Shown: positions 14,381 to 21,864 of the stretch, one piece after another | Position numbering within the stretch: position 1 is the stretch's first letter | Layout: the number at the start of each line of letters is the position of its first letter | Assembly: GCA_964415885.1 (NCBI GenBank) | Contig: CAYQCE010000032.1 | Span: 1 to 37,105 of the forward strand | DNA from: CAYQCE01 sp964415885 | Lineage (GTDB): Bacteria; Zixibacteria; MSB-5A5; JAABVY01; JAHJOQ01 | Direction: 5' to 3' | Length of the DNA stretch: 37,105 nt | The notes under the pieces: model-generated | Seen by the model: only the letters and a program-made list of their open reading frames with translations | Database searches by the model: none | Told to the model about the DNA's origin: nothing | Program-made: the position numbers and the translations under genes

Positions 14381-15676
14381 ATGGTGAATTTGTCTTTTCG
14401 AAGAGTGTTGTCTTCCATTGGGCTGATTCGGAATTCGGATCGTGAAAGCTCGAAATCGACCGGTTCAGTCGCAGCGCAGTTTGCATCCGTGCCTCGGTCG
14501 AGGCGGGTGAATGAGCTCGGGCACTCGCTCGAACTCGTTGGCGGAACCGGCTCTCGCCGGGGTTTGATTTCGTTGTATCGATTCCTGCGAAACAGCGTAC
14601 CGGCGCTGAATGCCGCAGTATGGACCTGGGTACGTCTCGCGGCTGCGGAATTGAGGTATGAGATTCACGATTCAGACGGCCGGGAGTTGGACTCCTCTCA
14701 TATTCGCGATACTGTCGCGTCTCTGCTTCGGCGGCTGCATGATAATCGATACCAGCGATTCGGCGGCACCGAGTCGGTTCTGGTGGAGTTTTTCAACACG
14801 CTTTTCACGACCGGATCGTTATGCGGTGAGCTGCTTCTCGATGAGAGCCGTGGTGAGGTCGACAGGTTCTACTTCATCGATCCGGCGACGATAGCGTTCG
14901 AGCTTGGGCGTGACGGTGAGTGGGGAGTCTATCAGGAGATCGAAGGCGACAGAATAGACCTGCAGAGGCCATCCACGTACTACTTCGGTCTCGATGCGGA
15001 TACGACCAACCCGTGGGGAAAATCTCTGTTGACCGCTGTACCGTTCGTTGCGCGGGTAGAGCAGGCGCTTCTATCCGACATGCACAAATCGATGCACAAC
15101 GCCGGATATCATCGGATTCATGTTAAGATCACGCCGCCGGAGATGGCGCCGGGTGAGGATCGCGATTCATATGTCGCACGAGCGAATGCATATTTCGATG
15201 ATACCGTGGGCATGATGAAGAATTTCGAGCCCGAGGACATTCCGGTGACGTGGGACGATGTGAACATCGAATACATCGGGCCGGCATCCAAGATATCATC
15301 GTCGTCATCCTGGTACCTGAATCATAAGGCGGTGATCGAAGAAATATGCGCAGGTACTCATCTTGCGCCGTTTATGATTGGATATTCTTACGGTTCCACG
15401 CAGACGTGGGCGGAATTCAACTTCGAGCTGATGCAGCGGCAGCTTCGGACGTTCCAGAGTGCGGCGATACGATTCCTCGATTGGATTGTGGCTGTGGAGT
15501 TCGCGCTGAAAGGGATAGATGCCAAGTGTGTGTTCAGCTTTGAGAATCCGATAGCTGTAGGTTTGCTCGAACGCAGGAAGGCTGAGAGTATCGAGATTGA
15601 CAACGTTCTCAAGAAACTGGACGCCGGCTTGATCTCGCGAGAAGATGCCGAGCGAAAGCTAAACGGCGCATACTGA
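14381..15676 (+). CDS. Phage portal protein
   Basis: This 431-residue protein is a predicted dodecameric portal through which DNA is packed into the capsid. Supporting features are the clip/stem-like segment NPWGKSLLTAVPFVARVEQA, followed by the long helix with DMHKSMHNAGYHRIHVK. Another is the C-terminal helical part with CAGTHLAPFMIGYSYG and SFENPIAVGLLERRKAESIE, typical of portal crowns (ERRKAE..). The start is ATG 14381, just after GTGAGG; the overlapping GTG 14378 is equally possible. Portals usually follow the large terminase; here the portal comes first. The length is normal for SPP1/HK97-like portals. It overlaps or abuts the terminase reading frame that follows. Confidence 0.85.
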   Translation: MVNLSFRRVLSSIGLIRNSDRESSKSTGSVAAQFASVPRSRRVNELGHSLELVGGTGSRRGLISLYRFLRNSVPALNAAVWTWVRLAAAELRYEIHDSDGRELDSSHIRDTVASLLRRLHDNRYQRFGGTESVLVEFFNTLFTTGSLCGELLLDESRGEVDRFYFIDPATIAFELGRDGEWGVYQEIEGDRIDLQRPSTYYFGLDADTTNPWGKSLLTAVPFVARVEQALLSDMHKSMHNAGYHRIHVKITPPEMAPGEDRDSYVARANAYFDDTVGMMKNFEPEDIPVTWDDVNIEYIGPASKISSSSSWYLNHKAVIEEICAGTHLAPFMIGYSYGSTQTWAEFNFELMQRQLRTFQSAAIRFLDWIVAVEFALKGIDAKCVFSFENPIAVGLLERRKAESIEIDNVLKKLDAGLISREDAERKLNGAY

Positions 15677-15737
15677 AGGGCGACTGGGTATCAAACTCTC
15701 CGTTCGCAATCGCTGGCGCCGTTCGGTAACCGATCCT

Positions 15738-17033
15738 GTGCTGTTTGCCCGCGAGTTCCTCGATATAGAGCCGCACGAGGGGCAGATACGTTGGCTGACG
15801 GAATCTCATCGGCCGGAGAATCTGCTCTGCACGGGGAATCGATGGGGCAAGTCGCTTGTACAGGCGGTCAAGATCCTGCATCGATGCATATTCCGTATTC
15901 GAAGGCTGGAGTATGACTCATGCGGGCGCTACAATGCAGTCAATGTCTCGATTACTCTCGATCAGTCGAAGATCATCTTCAATAACGTCCTGAGGCAGAT
16001 CAAGGGAAAGCCACTGATCGAAGCGCTTGTCAACTGCTTGCGCTGGACGCCGTATCCGCGACTCTATTTCGCGAACGGATCGCTCTTCACGGCGCGTTCC
16101 TCTCAGAACCGGGGGGAGCATCTTCTCGGCAACGACTATGACTACATCAATTTTGATGAAGCGGCGTTCGAGCTTCATCCGGAGTATGTTGTTGATGAGG
16201 TGATGGCTATGCGTCTCGCCGATCGCGAGGGACAGCTCGATCTGACATCGACGCCAAAGGGGAAAAACTGGTTCTACCGGCGGGCGATGGATTATCAGAA
16301 GAGACCGGGAAGCTGTTATTTCCAGCAGGGTCCGACTTTCGAGAATCCCAATGTCAGCCGCAATTACCTCGATCGCAAGGTGCGATCTCTATCCGAGTCT
16401 CGTGTAAGACAAAACATCTACGGTGAGTTCGTCGATTCCGCTGATGAAATAATTGCGGAGAATCTTATCCAGCGTGCGCTGGCAGCCTCCACCGGGCCGC
16501 AGTCGGCACAGCAGGGGAGGATGTACTGCCACGGCTGGGATCTTGCGCGGAAGGTGACTCACACGGTCGGTGTGACATTGGATGTAACCGAGACGCCCTG
16601 GCAGGTTGTGTGCATCGAGCGATTCCAGGCGCCCGACTGGCAGACAGTGCTCGAACGGATTCGTGCGAGGCACCGAAGGTACGGCGGTCGTGTACTCGTC
16701 GATTCGACAGGTCTCGGTGATGTCGTATTAAGCCAGTTATCGGATATCGGCGCGGAAGGATACAACTTTGCCAGTGGTGGGGGAAGAGCCAAGGCCGAGC
16801 TGCTCACCAATCTCGAACTTACGCACGAGAAGAATCTCATCGCTTATCCGTATTACGAGCAGCGTGCGGAGGACGAGCTCTGGTCGAATGTTCAGGAATT
16901 GAGGGAGGCGACGTGGACTGACAACGGCGCCTGCGATTTCGTGATGGCGCTCGCGCTCGCGTGCTGGTTACCATCAATGGGAAAGAGACAGAGCGAGAGG
17001 AGTCTGTTGGTGCCAAAAACGGGCAGAATATAG
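15738..17033 (+). CDS. Phage terminase large subunit (ATPase-nuclease)
   Basis: This 431-residue packaging motor has an N-terminal ATPase with Walker A CTGNRWGKS (residues 31-39), Walker B YINFDEAAF (Asp140-Glu141) and coupling motif STPKGK (171-176). The C-terminal RNase H-like nuclease has acidic residues Asp268 (HGWDLA), Asp322 (VLVDSTGLGD) and Asp400 (ACDFVMA). All the main catalytic residues are present, so the protein should be functional. The start is uncertain. GTG 15738 has no ribosome site, yet the same frame runs open upstream to 15663 and encodes plausible terminase sequence (SVTDPVLFAREFL) without any ATG, GTG or TTG. No small terminase was recognised. Confidence 0.9.
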   Translation: MLFAREFLDIEPHEGQIRWLTESHRPENLLCTGNRWGKSLVQAVKILHRCIFRIRRLEYDSCGRYNAVNVSITLDQSKIIFNNVLRQIKGKPLIEALVNCLRWTPYPRLYFANGSLFTARSSQNRGEHLLGNDYDYINFDEAAFELHPEYVVDEVMAMRLADREGQLDLTSTPKGKNWFYRRAMDYQKRPGSCYFQQGPTFENPNVSRNYLDRKVRSLSESRVRQNIYGEFVDSADEIIAENLIQRALAASTGPQSAQQGRMYCHGWDLARKVTHTVGVTLDVTETPWQVVCIERFQAPDWQTVLERIRARHRRYGGRVLVDSTGLGDVVLSQLSDIGAEGYNFASGGGRAKAELLTNLELTHEKNLIAYPYYEQRAEDELWSNVQELREATWTDNGACDFVMALALACWLPSMGKRQSERSLLVPKTGRI

Positions 17034-17035
17034 TG

Positions 17036-17059
17036 ACCCGGGTACCGATGCACCCGGGT
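17036..17059. terminator. Hairpin ACCCGGGT/ACCCGGGT between convergent genes
   Basis: The self-complementary 8-mer ACCCGGGT occurs at 17036-17043 and 17052-17059, so the two copies pair as a hairpin with an 8-base loop. It lies 2 bases after the terminase stop and 40 bases beyond the stop of the convergent PEP-CTERM gene. It would suit a bidirectional terminator, although neither side has a clean T-run. Confidence 0.5.
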
Positions 17060-17099
17060 TCTATGTTGAATACAGTACCGCGAACTTTCGATACGATTC

Positions 17100-17468
17100 T
17101 TAGCCGCGAACCTTGCGGTAAAGCGCTCCACCGGCTATTCCAAGTCCCATAAGGACAAGTGTAGTCGGCTCCGGAACCGGTTCCGGACAATGTGCATCGT
17201 TTCCACCGCCGCGCTGGTCATAGACCAGGTGCGGATTGTCGGGGGATGCCGGAGTGTCGCTGTAGAAACCCTGCCCGAATTCGCTCGTCAGCGCCGGAGC
17301 ATCGATGGACGGTCCTCCTGTGTTGCTTCCATTACCGGTGAGATTACCAACCCTTGCTACATTGTAGCCATAAACCGGAGCCCAGGTCATACACAGAAAG
17401 AGTACGATAACGCTGACCGAAAGTAGGACGAGCTTGGGGAGTCTGTTCTCTGTTCGCTCATATCTCAT
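17100..17468 (-). CDS. Small PEP-CTERM sorting-signal protein
   Basis: This 122-residue exported protein has an N-terminal signal helix (LPKLVLLSVSVIVLFLCMTW) and a low-complexity middle rich in Gly, Asn, Pro and Ser. Its C-terminal tripartite sorting signal consists of VPEPTT, a hydrophobic helix (LVLMGLGIAGGALY) and a basic end (RKVRG). Such signals are processed by exosortase/archaeosortase systems for surface or biofilm-matrix delivery. No exosortase lies in the window. The start 17468 follows AGAGAGGTAAG; an earlier ATG at 17495 has weaker context. It is antisense to, and embedded within, the capsid module, so it is a cargo (moron-like) gene or a remnant of the insertion site. The mature part has only about 60 residues. 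Confidence 0.82.
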   Translation of the reverse strand: MRYERTENRLPKLVLLSVSVIVLFLCMTWAPVYGYNVARVGNLTGNGSNTGGPSIDAPALTSEFGQGFYSDTPASPDNPHLVYDQRGGGNDAHCPEPVPEPTTLVLMGLGIAGGALYRKVRG

Positions 17469-17735
17469 ACTCTTACCTCTCTTGAGTACATTCATTCACG
17501 AGAAGTAAGAAAGCAATAACCGTGCCGCCATTCTCAGCTCACTCAGGGCGCTCGTAAGTATTAATCTGATAGACCGTTATGCTATATCAGCCAGAGCGGA
17601 GATACGACATTTCGCGAGTGGGTGTGCAAACGTGTGCAGCTTTTTGGGGAGGCTGAGCAGGTTTTTGGCAGTTACCGGTTTTGCCGGTGAAGTGTGGTTG
17701 AATCGTCATCAGGCGGTTTGTTTGGAAGGAGAAGC

Positions 17736-18698
17736 ATGAATATGAAAGAAGCCAATCAGGTCTTTGCTTTGGAGGTGATGAAAGGAGACGAGGACTACTC
17801 GGCTTTTCTCGACGAGATCAGGGCAAACAGTGGTCCGCTCCGAGCTTTGGATGAGGGCGATGTCCGCATACGGGCAATGCTCGTGGCATCAGATGCAGTC
17901 AATTCTCAGGGCGGCCGATTCGATCGGGATGCGCTCGATAGGCTCTGCAAGCTGATTCCGGGCGCGCCGGTGCTAATTGGACACGACAAATCCAAACTAC
18001 CCATTGCTCGATGTTTCCGCGCAGAACTTGTCAACCGGGGCGATGATGACCGGCCATGGGTAAAGGTCTGGTTCTACTGGCTGAGTGAGACTGCCGGTGC
18101 AGATGATCTTCTCAGAAAGATCGACGGAGGAATCTGCACCGAATGCTCGCTGGGGTTTACGTTCGCGACACCCGAGTGTTCGATTTGCGGCGGGGACATC
18201 CGACGCTGCAGCCATATACCTGCCGGCAACTACAGTGATGACGCCGGCTCTTCTGCGCTTTGCCACTACTTCTACCGCGGCATTCGCCGGGTGAACGAGA
18301 TTTCACTCGTCTACAGGGGCGCGGTTCCGAATACAGCGATGTCACGCGATCTTGCCGACGAGGACCGAGATACAGGACCGGCGCTCTATCGTCTGAGCAA
18401 TGATGCTGCCGCACTTCGGACCAGGACGGGCGATCGTGGGAATCTTGAGCTGATCGTGTTCCCGCAGTTTTCCGAGCGGAAGCTCGCTATCGGGATGTCA
18501 CTGATCGGGCGTACTGCTGATCCGGGTGATTTCGAAGAGTTTCTACATGTCGATCGACGCAGCGAAGTCGAGTGCGAGGAAGCCGAGCCTGGCGAGAGGA
18601 AGTTACTGGTCGAACTGAGCGGGGAGACGATCAAATGCCGTATTCGTCGAGCGAAGCTGCATGGCGATAGAATCTACCTCCTGACGAGAGAAGCCTGA
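17736..18698 (+). CDS. Prohead protease-like protein with zinc-binding insertion
   Basis: This 320-residue protein resembles HK97-family capsid maturation serine proteases. A beta-barrel core has GGRFDRDALDRLCKLIPGAP, the candidate catalytic His83 in IGHDKS and Ser138 in TECSLGFTF, and the later strand RRVNEISLVYRGAVPNTA matching the protease core ending. Between them lies a Cys/His cluster (Cys134, Cys137, Cys148, Cys151, Cys158, His160; ECSICGG and RRCSH) that probably binds zinc. The C-terminal 110 residues are not recognised and may scaffold assembly. The start is ATG 17736 with AAGGAGAAGC before it. The protein would cleave capsid subunits encoded 2 kb downstream. Its last 25 bases overlap the 3' end of the antisense lipoprotein. 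Confidence 0.75.
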   Translation: MNMKEANQVFALEVMKGDEDYSAFLDEIRANSGPLRALDEGDVRIRAMLVASDAVNSQGGRFDRDALDRLCKLIPGAPVLIGHDKSKLPIARCFRAELVNRGDDDRPWVKVWFYWLSETAGADDLLRKIDGGICTECSLGFTFATPECSICGGDIRRCSHIPAGNYSDDAGSSALCHYFYRGIRRVNEISLVYRGAVPNTAMSRDLADEDRDTGPALYRLSNDAAALRTRTGDRGNLELIVFPQFSERKLAIGMSLIGRTADPGDFEEFLHVDRRSEVECEEAEPGERKLLVELSGETIKCRIRRAKLHGDRIYLLTREA

Positions 18699-19414
18699 GT
18701 CGAGTCGATTGTGTGGCTGATCATAAACGTATGGCTCCGTCCGAACAGCCCGATCGAGTAGAGTTTCACGAGGCCGTATTCGGGAGCGTAGTACTCGTAT
18801 TCGGTCTTGAAGATCTCGGATTCGCCCGGAAGTCGGAATTCATTTTTGATGACGATGCAGTTGACTTGTCCGATTGGCAGGAGCAGTGATTCGGTGCGGA
18901 GATAGCTGCGTTCGATCTCGAATCCCCAGGATAGGAAAAGCCGGGATGTGACCACGGGCCTGGAGTCGGTGGTCATCGGCGGAGTGAATGACTCCCACTC
19001 GGCATCTTTGCCGACGACGAGCGGGAATATCTCAGGCGGCTGTGCGAAGAAAGCGAGTGTGTCCCTGTCGTTCACTGTCCGATAGTAGCCCAGATTCACA
19101 ACATGAGTTGCGGTGATTTTGACTGAGTGGCTTTTGATGGAATCGAAATAGATATCCACCCGCTCGAATGTGCTATCGAGTCCGATCACCTCGAAGTTGA
19201 ACTCGGTCGTATCGACCTGGATGTCGAAATCGGGGAAGTACTGATAGATGGAGTCGTACCGCACATATGTGCTATGAGAGTTCGCGTGCAGGCCGAGAAG
19301 TTTCTGGGCGTCGGAGACGACAGTGTTGCTGTCGCTGTCGGTGCTGTTCGACTCGCATCCAATCGACAGAAAGATGCCAGCGGCGAACAATAGAAGGATC
19401 GAAAAGCAGCGCAT
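18674..19414 (-). CDS. Lipoprotein of unknown function, antisense within capsid module
   Basis: This is a 246-residue protein. Its signal peptide MRCFSILLLFAAGIFLSIGC ends in a good lipobox (LSIGC), followed by a Ser/Asp/Asn-rich tether (ESNSTDSDSNT). The mature part looks beta-rich, with alternating Tyr/Phe/Thr/Val strands (YVRYDSIYQYFPDFDIQVDT, FKTEYEYYAPEYGLVKLYS). The ending EYYAPEYGLVKLYS resembles small envelope lipoproteins of FCB bacteria with a porcupine-like beta fold; I cannot name a family. The start 19414 sits 6 bases from GGAGG; the tandem ATG 19417 is too close. It runs opposite to the capsid genes and starts 37 bases from the divergent gene at 19452, so its promoter must lie within that gene. 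Confidence 0.8.
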   Translation of the reverse strand: MRCFSILLLFAAGIFLSIGCESNSTDSDSNTVVSDAQKLLGLHANSHSTYVRYDSIYQYFPDFDIQVDTTEFNFEVIGLDSTFERVDIYFDSIKSHSVKITATHVVNLGYYRTVNDRDTLAFFAQPPEIFPLVVGKDAEWESFTPPMTTDSRPVVTSRLFLSWGFEIERSYLRTESLLLPIGQVNCIVIKNEFRLPGESEIFKTEYEYYAPEYGLVKLYSIGLFGRSHTFMISHTIDSTQASLVRR

Positions 19415-19451
19415 CATACACCTCCACGATACAATAAGATAGAGGATATAA

Positions 19452-19760
19452 GTGGAAGTCAACAATAACTCGATACCCTTTGGGGAGCAGATAATCCCGA
19501 TACGCCTCACGCAGTTCATCGTGGCCCTCATACTCACCGCCTGCGGCGTGGTTGCGGGATATGTGACGACTATCTATGGGCTGAAGCTGGACCTTGCGAC
19601 TAAAGCGGATTCTTCTGTCGTCGCCGACATCGACAGAAAGCTCACACGTATCGAGGTGATTCTGGAGGAGACTGTACTAACGAAAGATGAATTTCACAGG
19701 TTCGGCGGCGAGCTGCAGGAGCGTCTCGACAAACTGGGAAGCCATGTATCGGAACCATAA
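19452..19760 (+). CDS. Small membrane protein with coiled coil, phage module
   Basis: This 102-residue protein has one transmembrane helix at about residues 19-41 (TQFIVALILTACGVVAGYV). After it comes a charged helix likely to form a coiled coil (SSVVADIDRKLTRIEVILEE, then ELQERLDKLG). The topology resembles phage-encoded membrane-anchored accessory or lysis proteins, but no family is recognised. The start is GTG 19452 after AGAGGATATAA. It is closely followed (12 bases) by the next gene. Confidence 0.65.
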   Translation: MEVNNNSIPFGEQIIPIRLTQFIVALILTACGVVAGYVTTIYGLKLDLATKADSSVVADIDRKLTRIEVILEETVLTKDEFHRFGGELQERLDKLGSHVSEP

Positions 19761-19772
19761 AGGAGAGATGAA

Positions 19773-20153
19773 TTGGACAGAGAACTGAGATCAGAGATCG
19801 AGCAATTCGTCGAGCTTCTCGCGAAGGATCGTCTGACGGAAGTCGATTTGGATGGGTTGCGAATGTGCCTGGAGCGAACCTTGCACGCGACTACGGAGGG
19901 AGAATCATCGGCAGATGATACGGGTCTGCTTCGTGATGATATAGTCGGTGAGATAACGCGGCTGATCCGCGGATCGGAGATGCTCCAGTGTGATACGGCG
20001 TGCTCCAACATCGACGATTTGATTCGGCACTTGAAGCGGGCGACGGCTGCAGAGCTGCTTCGTTTTCGCGATAACGCGAAGCGGAACTTTGCGCGGCTTT
20101 GCAGGTGTGGAAGGCGACCGTTGAGAAGTGTGCCGACTCGGCCGGAGTATTAG
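19773..20153 (+). CDS. Small helical protein of unknown function, phage module
   Basis: This is a 126-residue, largely helical and acidic protein (ELRSEIEQFVELLAKDRLTE, then DDIVGEITRLIRGSEML). A basic, Cys- and Arg-rich C-terminus contains LCRCGRR and LRSVPTRPEY. It starts at TTG 19773, 5 bases after AGGAGAG. The position just before the decoration and capsid genes is where some phages encode a scaffold, but the length and sequence do not show that. Function is unknown. Confidence 0.6.
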   Translation: MDRELRSEIEQFVELLAKDRLTEVDLDGLRMCLERTLHATTEGESSADDTGLLRDDIVGEITRLIRGSEMLQCDTACSNIDDLIRHLKRATAAELLRFRDNAKRNFARLCRCGRRPLRSVPTRPEY

Positions 20154-20249
20154 GCCGCGGATATTGAAAATCAGGTAGAGAGGAATAACCGGACGGACTC
20201 GAGTGGGAGCTCTCTCCCGGAGCCCGCACGAAGAAGGAGAGTTGATTAG

Positions 20250-20672
20250 ATGGCAGTAAGGAACCAGAACCTGGAGACAATTGCGCCGATCTACGCGACC
20301 TTCGGGATTCATCAGACCGGCGAAGTCGATGACCTGAAAGACGCGAACATCGGTGAGGCAGTGATGTTAACCGATGATTTCGAGGTCGGACCCGGAGCCG
20401 ATGGTTCGTCGGTGCTCGGAAAGCTGATCGCGCTCAGCCTTTCGGACGGCGACGACGGTAAGCGTGTAGCTACCGTGCAGATCGGCGGAACGATGGACCT
20501 CGCAATTACGACGACCTATCCTGAAGTCGGCGACAGGGTCGTTTGCGGATCGGACGGTGCGGTTAAGCAGGCACCTGCGCTGACCGGCTATGATCCCGAT
20601 GGCGGGAATGTGGCCCGCGGTATCGTGCTCGCGGTAAACGGCACGAATTCGTGTACACTCTATCTCTCATAG
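20250..20672 (+). CDS. Probable capsid decoration protein
   Basis: This 140-residue beta-rich protein lies directly before the major capsid gene, the usual position of head-decoration (DUF2190/gpD-like) proteins. It shows alternating strands and turns, such as GKRVATVQIGGTMDLAITTT and YPEVGDRVVCGSDGAVKQAP, and ends GIVLAVNGTNSCTLYLS, as in decoration proteins whose last strand closes the fold. The ribosome site GAAGGAG precedes ATG by 9 bases. It would stabilise the shell by binding at three-fold positions; that role is inference from position and fold type. Confidence 0.65.
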   Translation: MAVRNQNLETIAPIYATFGIHQTGEVDDLKDANIGEAVMLTDDFEVGPGADGSSVLGKLIALSLSDGDDGKRVATVQIGGTMDLAITTTYPEVGDRVVCGSDGAVKQAPALTGYDPDGGNVARGIVLAVNGTNSCTLYLS

Positions 20673-20685
20673 GAAGGGGGAAGCC

Positions 20686-21795
20686 TTGAAGTACGAAGAT
20701 TATATCAATGCAGAGATTCCGGAACAGTTGATGGAGATGGCTGCGTTCGAGCCCAAACCGCGCAGATCCGTCGATCTATCTCGTGCAAGACAGATTACAG
20801 TGGAGCGAGACCTCTATCTGGAGGCGCAGGCGCGGTCGATGTCGCTTTCGGAGCTTCTCGAGGACGATCGTTTCGATCCCTCGGAGCCGGGATCGCCCAT
20901 GGATGCGTTCGATCGCCAGCTCATGCTCAAGGGGATCCGTACGGGCGGCAGCCGCCCGAGTACGGTTGAGCTTTTCTATCGCAACGCCGCAATGCTCCTG
21001 CCGGAGTTCATTATGCGCGAGATTCGTCGTGGGATGAAAATGCGCAGCGATTACGACAAGCTTGTCGCATCGACGAGCGATATTGCGACAAATCGCTACA
21101 CGCCTATCTATGTCGACGCCTCGGCGACGGATGAAAACCTGTCGCTGCGTCCTCTCGGCGAGGGTGCCGAAGCCCCAGAGATTGTCGTGACCGAGCAGAA
21201 GAACACGGTGACCGTTCCCGATTACGGGGTCGCACTGAAGGCGTCATACAAGGCGCTGCGCCACCGCACGACAGCACAGTTCAAGGTGATACTGTGGTAC
21301 ATTGGCTTCAAGTTGCAGGATGACAAGGTCGCGATGATCGCGGATGTTATCTTGAACGGTGACGGCAACGAGAACGCGGCTTCCGTGATCAACACCGATT
21401 CGTCCGGCACGGTCGACTACGACGACCTCGTGAAATTCTATCTTGAGTTCTTCCCGTACCGGATGAACACGATCATCTGCCACAAGACCATGATCCGCAG
21501 TCTCCTCAATCTGCAGGAGTACAAGGATCCGACTATAGGCTTCAACTTCCAGACTGACGGCGAGTTGGTTTCACCGCTTGGAGCGAAGATCGTGCGGTGT
21601 GACGACATCTCCGCTGACCTGGTCATCGGGATAGACAACCGTTTCGCGGTCGAGGAGGTTCGGAGTCAACCGGTGATGGTCGAGTTTGACAAGATCATCG
21701 AGCAGAAATTTGAGGAGGCGGTAATATCGGAGTCGCTCGCATACGCGAGAATCATCCCCGAAGCCGCACTCGTGCTCGATTCGGTTTTCGCATAG
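20686..21795 (+). CDS. Major capsid protein, HK97 fold
   Basis: This 369-residue protein is predicted to form the icosahedral shell. Residues 1-100 are helical and charged, like a scaffold-type delta domain that the protease would remove. Residues from about 105 on carry the HK97-type body: the N-arm/E-loop region with TPIYVDASATDENLSLRPLG, a spine-helix region (YKALRHRTTAQFKVILWYIG), and the P- and A-domain beta parts. The end, FEEAVISESLAYARIIPEAA, is typical of phage capsid A-domains. It starts at TTG 20686 with a strong AGGAAGGGGG site, giving high expression. A terminator-like hairpin follows directly. No frameshift is seen. Confidence 0.8.
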   Translation: MKYEDYINAEIPEQLMEMAAFEPKPRRSVDLSRARQITVERDLYLEAQARSMSLSELLEDDRFDPSEPGSPMDAFDRQLMLKGIRTGGSRPSTVELFYRNAAMLLPEFIMREIRRGMKMRSDYDKLVASTSDIATNRYTPIYVDASATDENLSLRPLGEGAEAPEIVVTEQKNTVTVPDYGVALKASYKALRHRTTAQFKVILWYIGFKLQDDKVAMIADVILNGDGNENAASVINTDSSGTVDYDDLVKFYLEFFPYRMNTIICHKTMIRSLLNLQEYKDPTIGFNFQTDGELVSPLGAKIVRCDDISADLVIGIDNRFAVEEVRSQPVMVEFDKIIEQKFEEAVISESLAYARIIPEAALVLDSVFA

Positions 21796-21816
21796 TTCAC
21801 CTCCTGTGCACTCTGA

Positions 21817-21845
21817 GATGCCCGCCTCGACCGGTGGCGGGCATC
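21817..21845 (+). terminator. Hairpin directly after the capsid gene
   Basis: GATGCCCGC (21817-21825) and GCGGGCATC (21837-21845) form a perfect 9-base stem with an 11-base loop, 22 bases after the capsid stop. There is no T-run, but its position suits partial termination that favours capsid over downstream genes, or protection of the capsid mRNA 3' end. Confidence 0.6.
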
Positions 21846-21864
21846 ATCGCTGGAAGGATTCAAT

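Noticed and set aside
14091..14381. Open frame of 96 codons just before the portal gene
   Set aside because: It starts at a GTG without a ribosome site, is rich in Arg, Ser and Cys with no domain pattern, and ends only by chance at the portal start. It is more likely the leader region.
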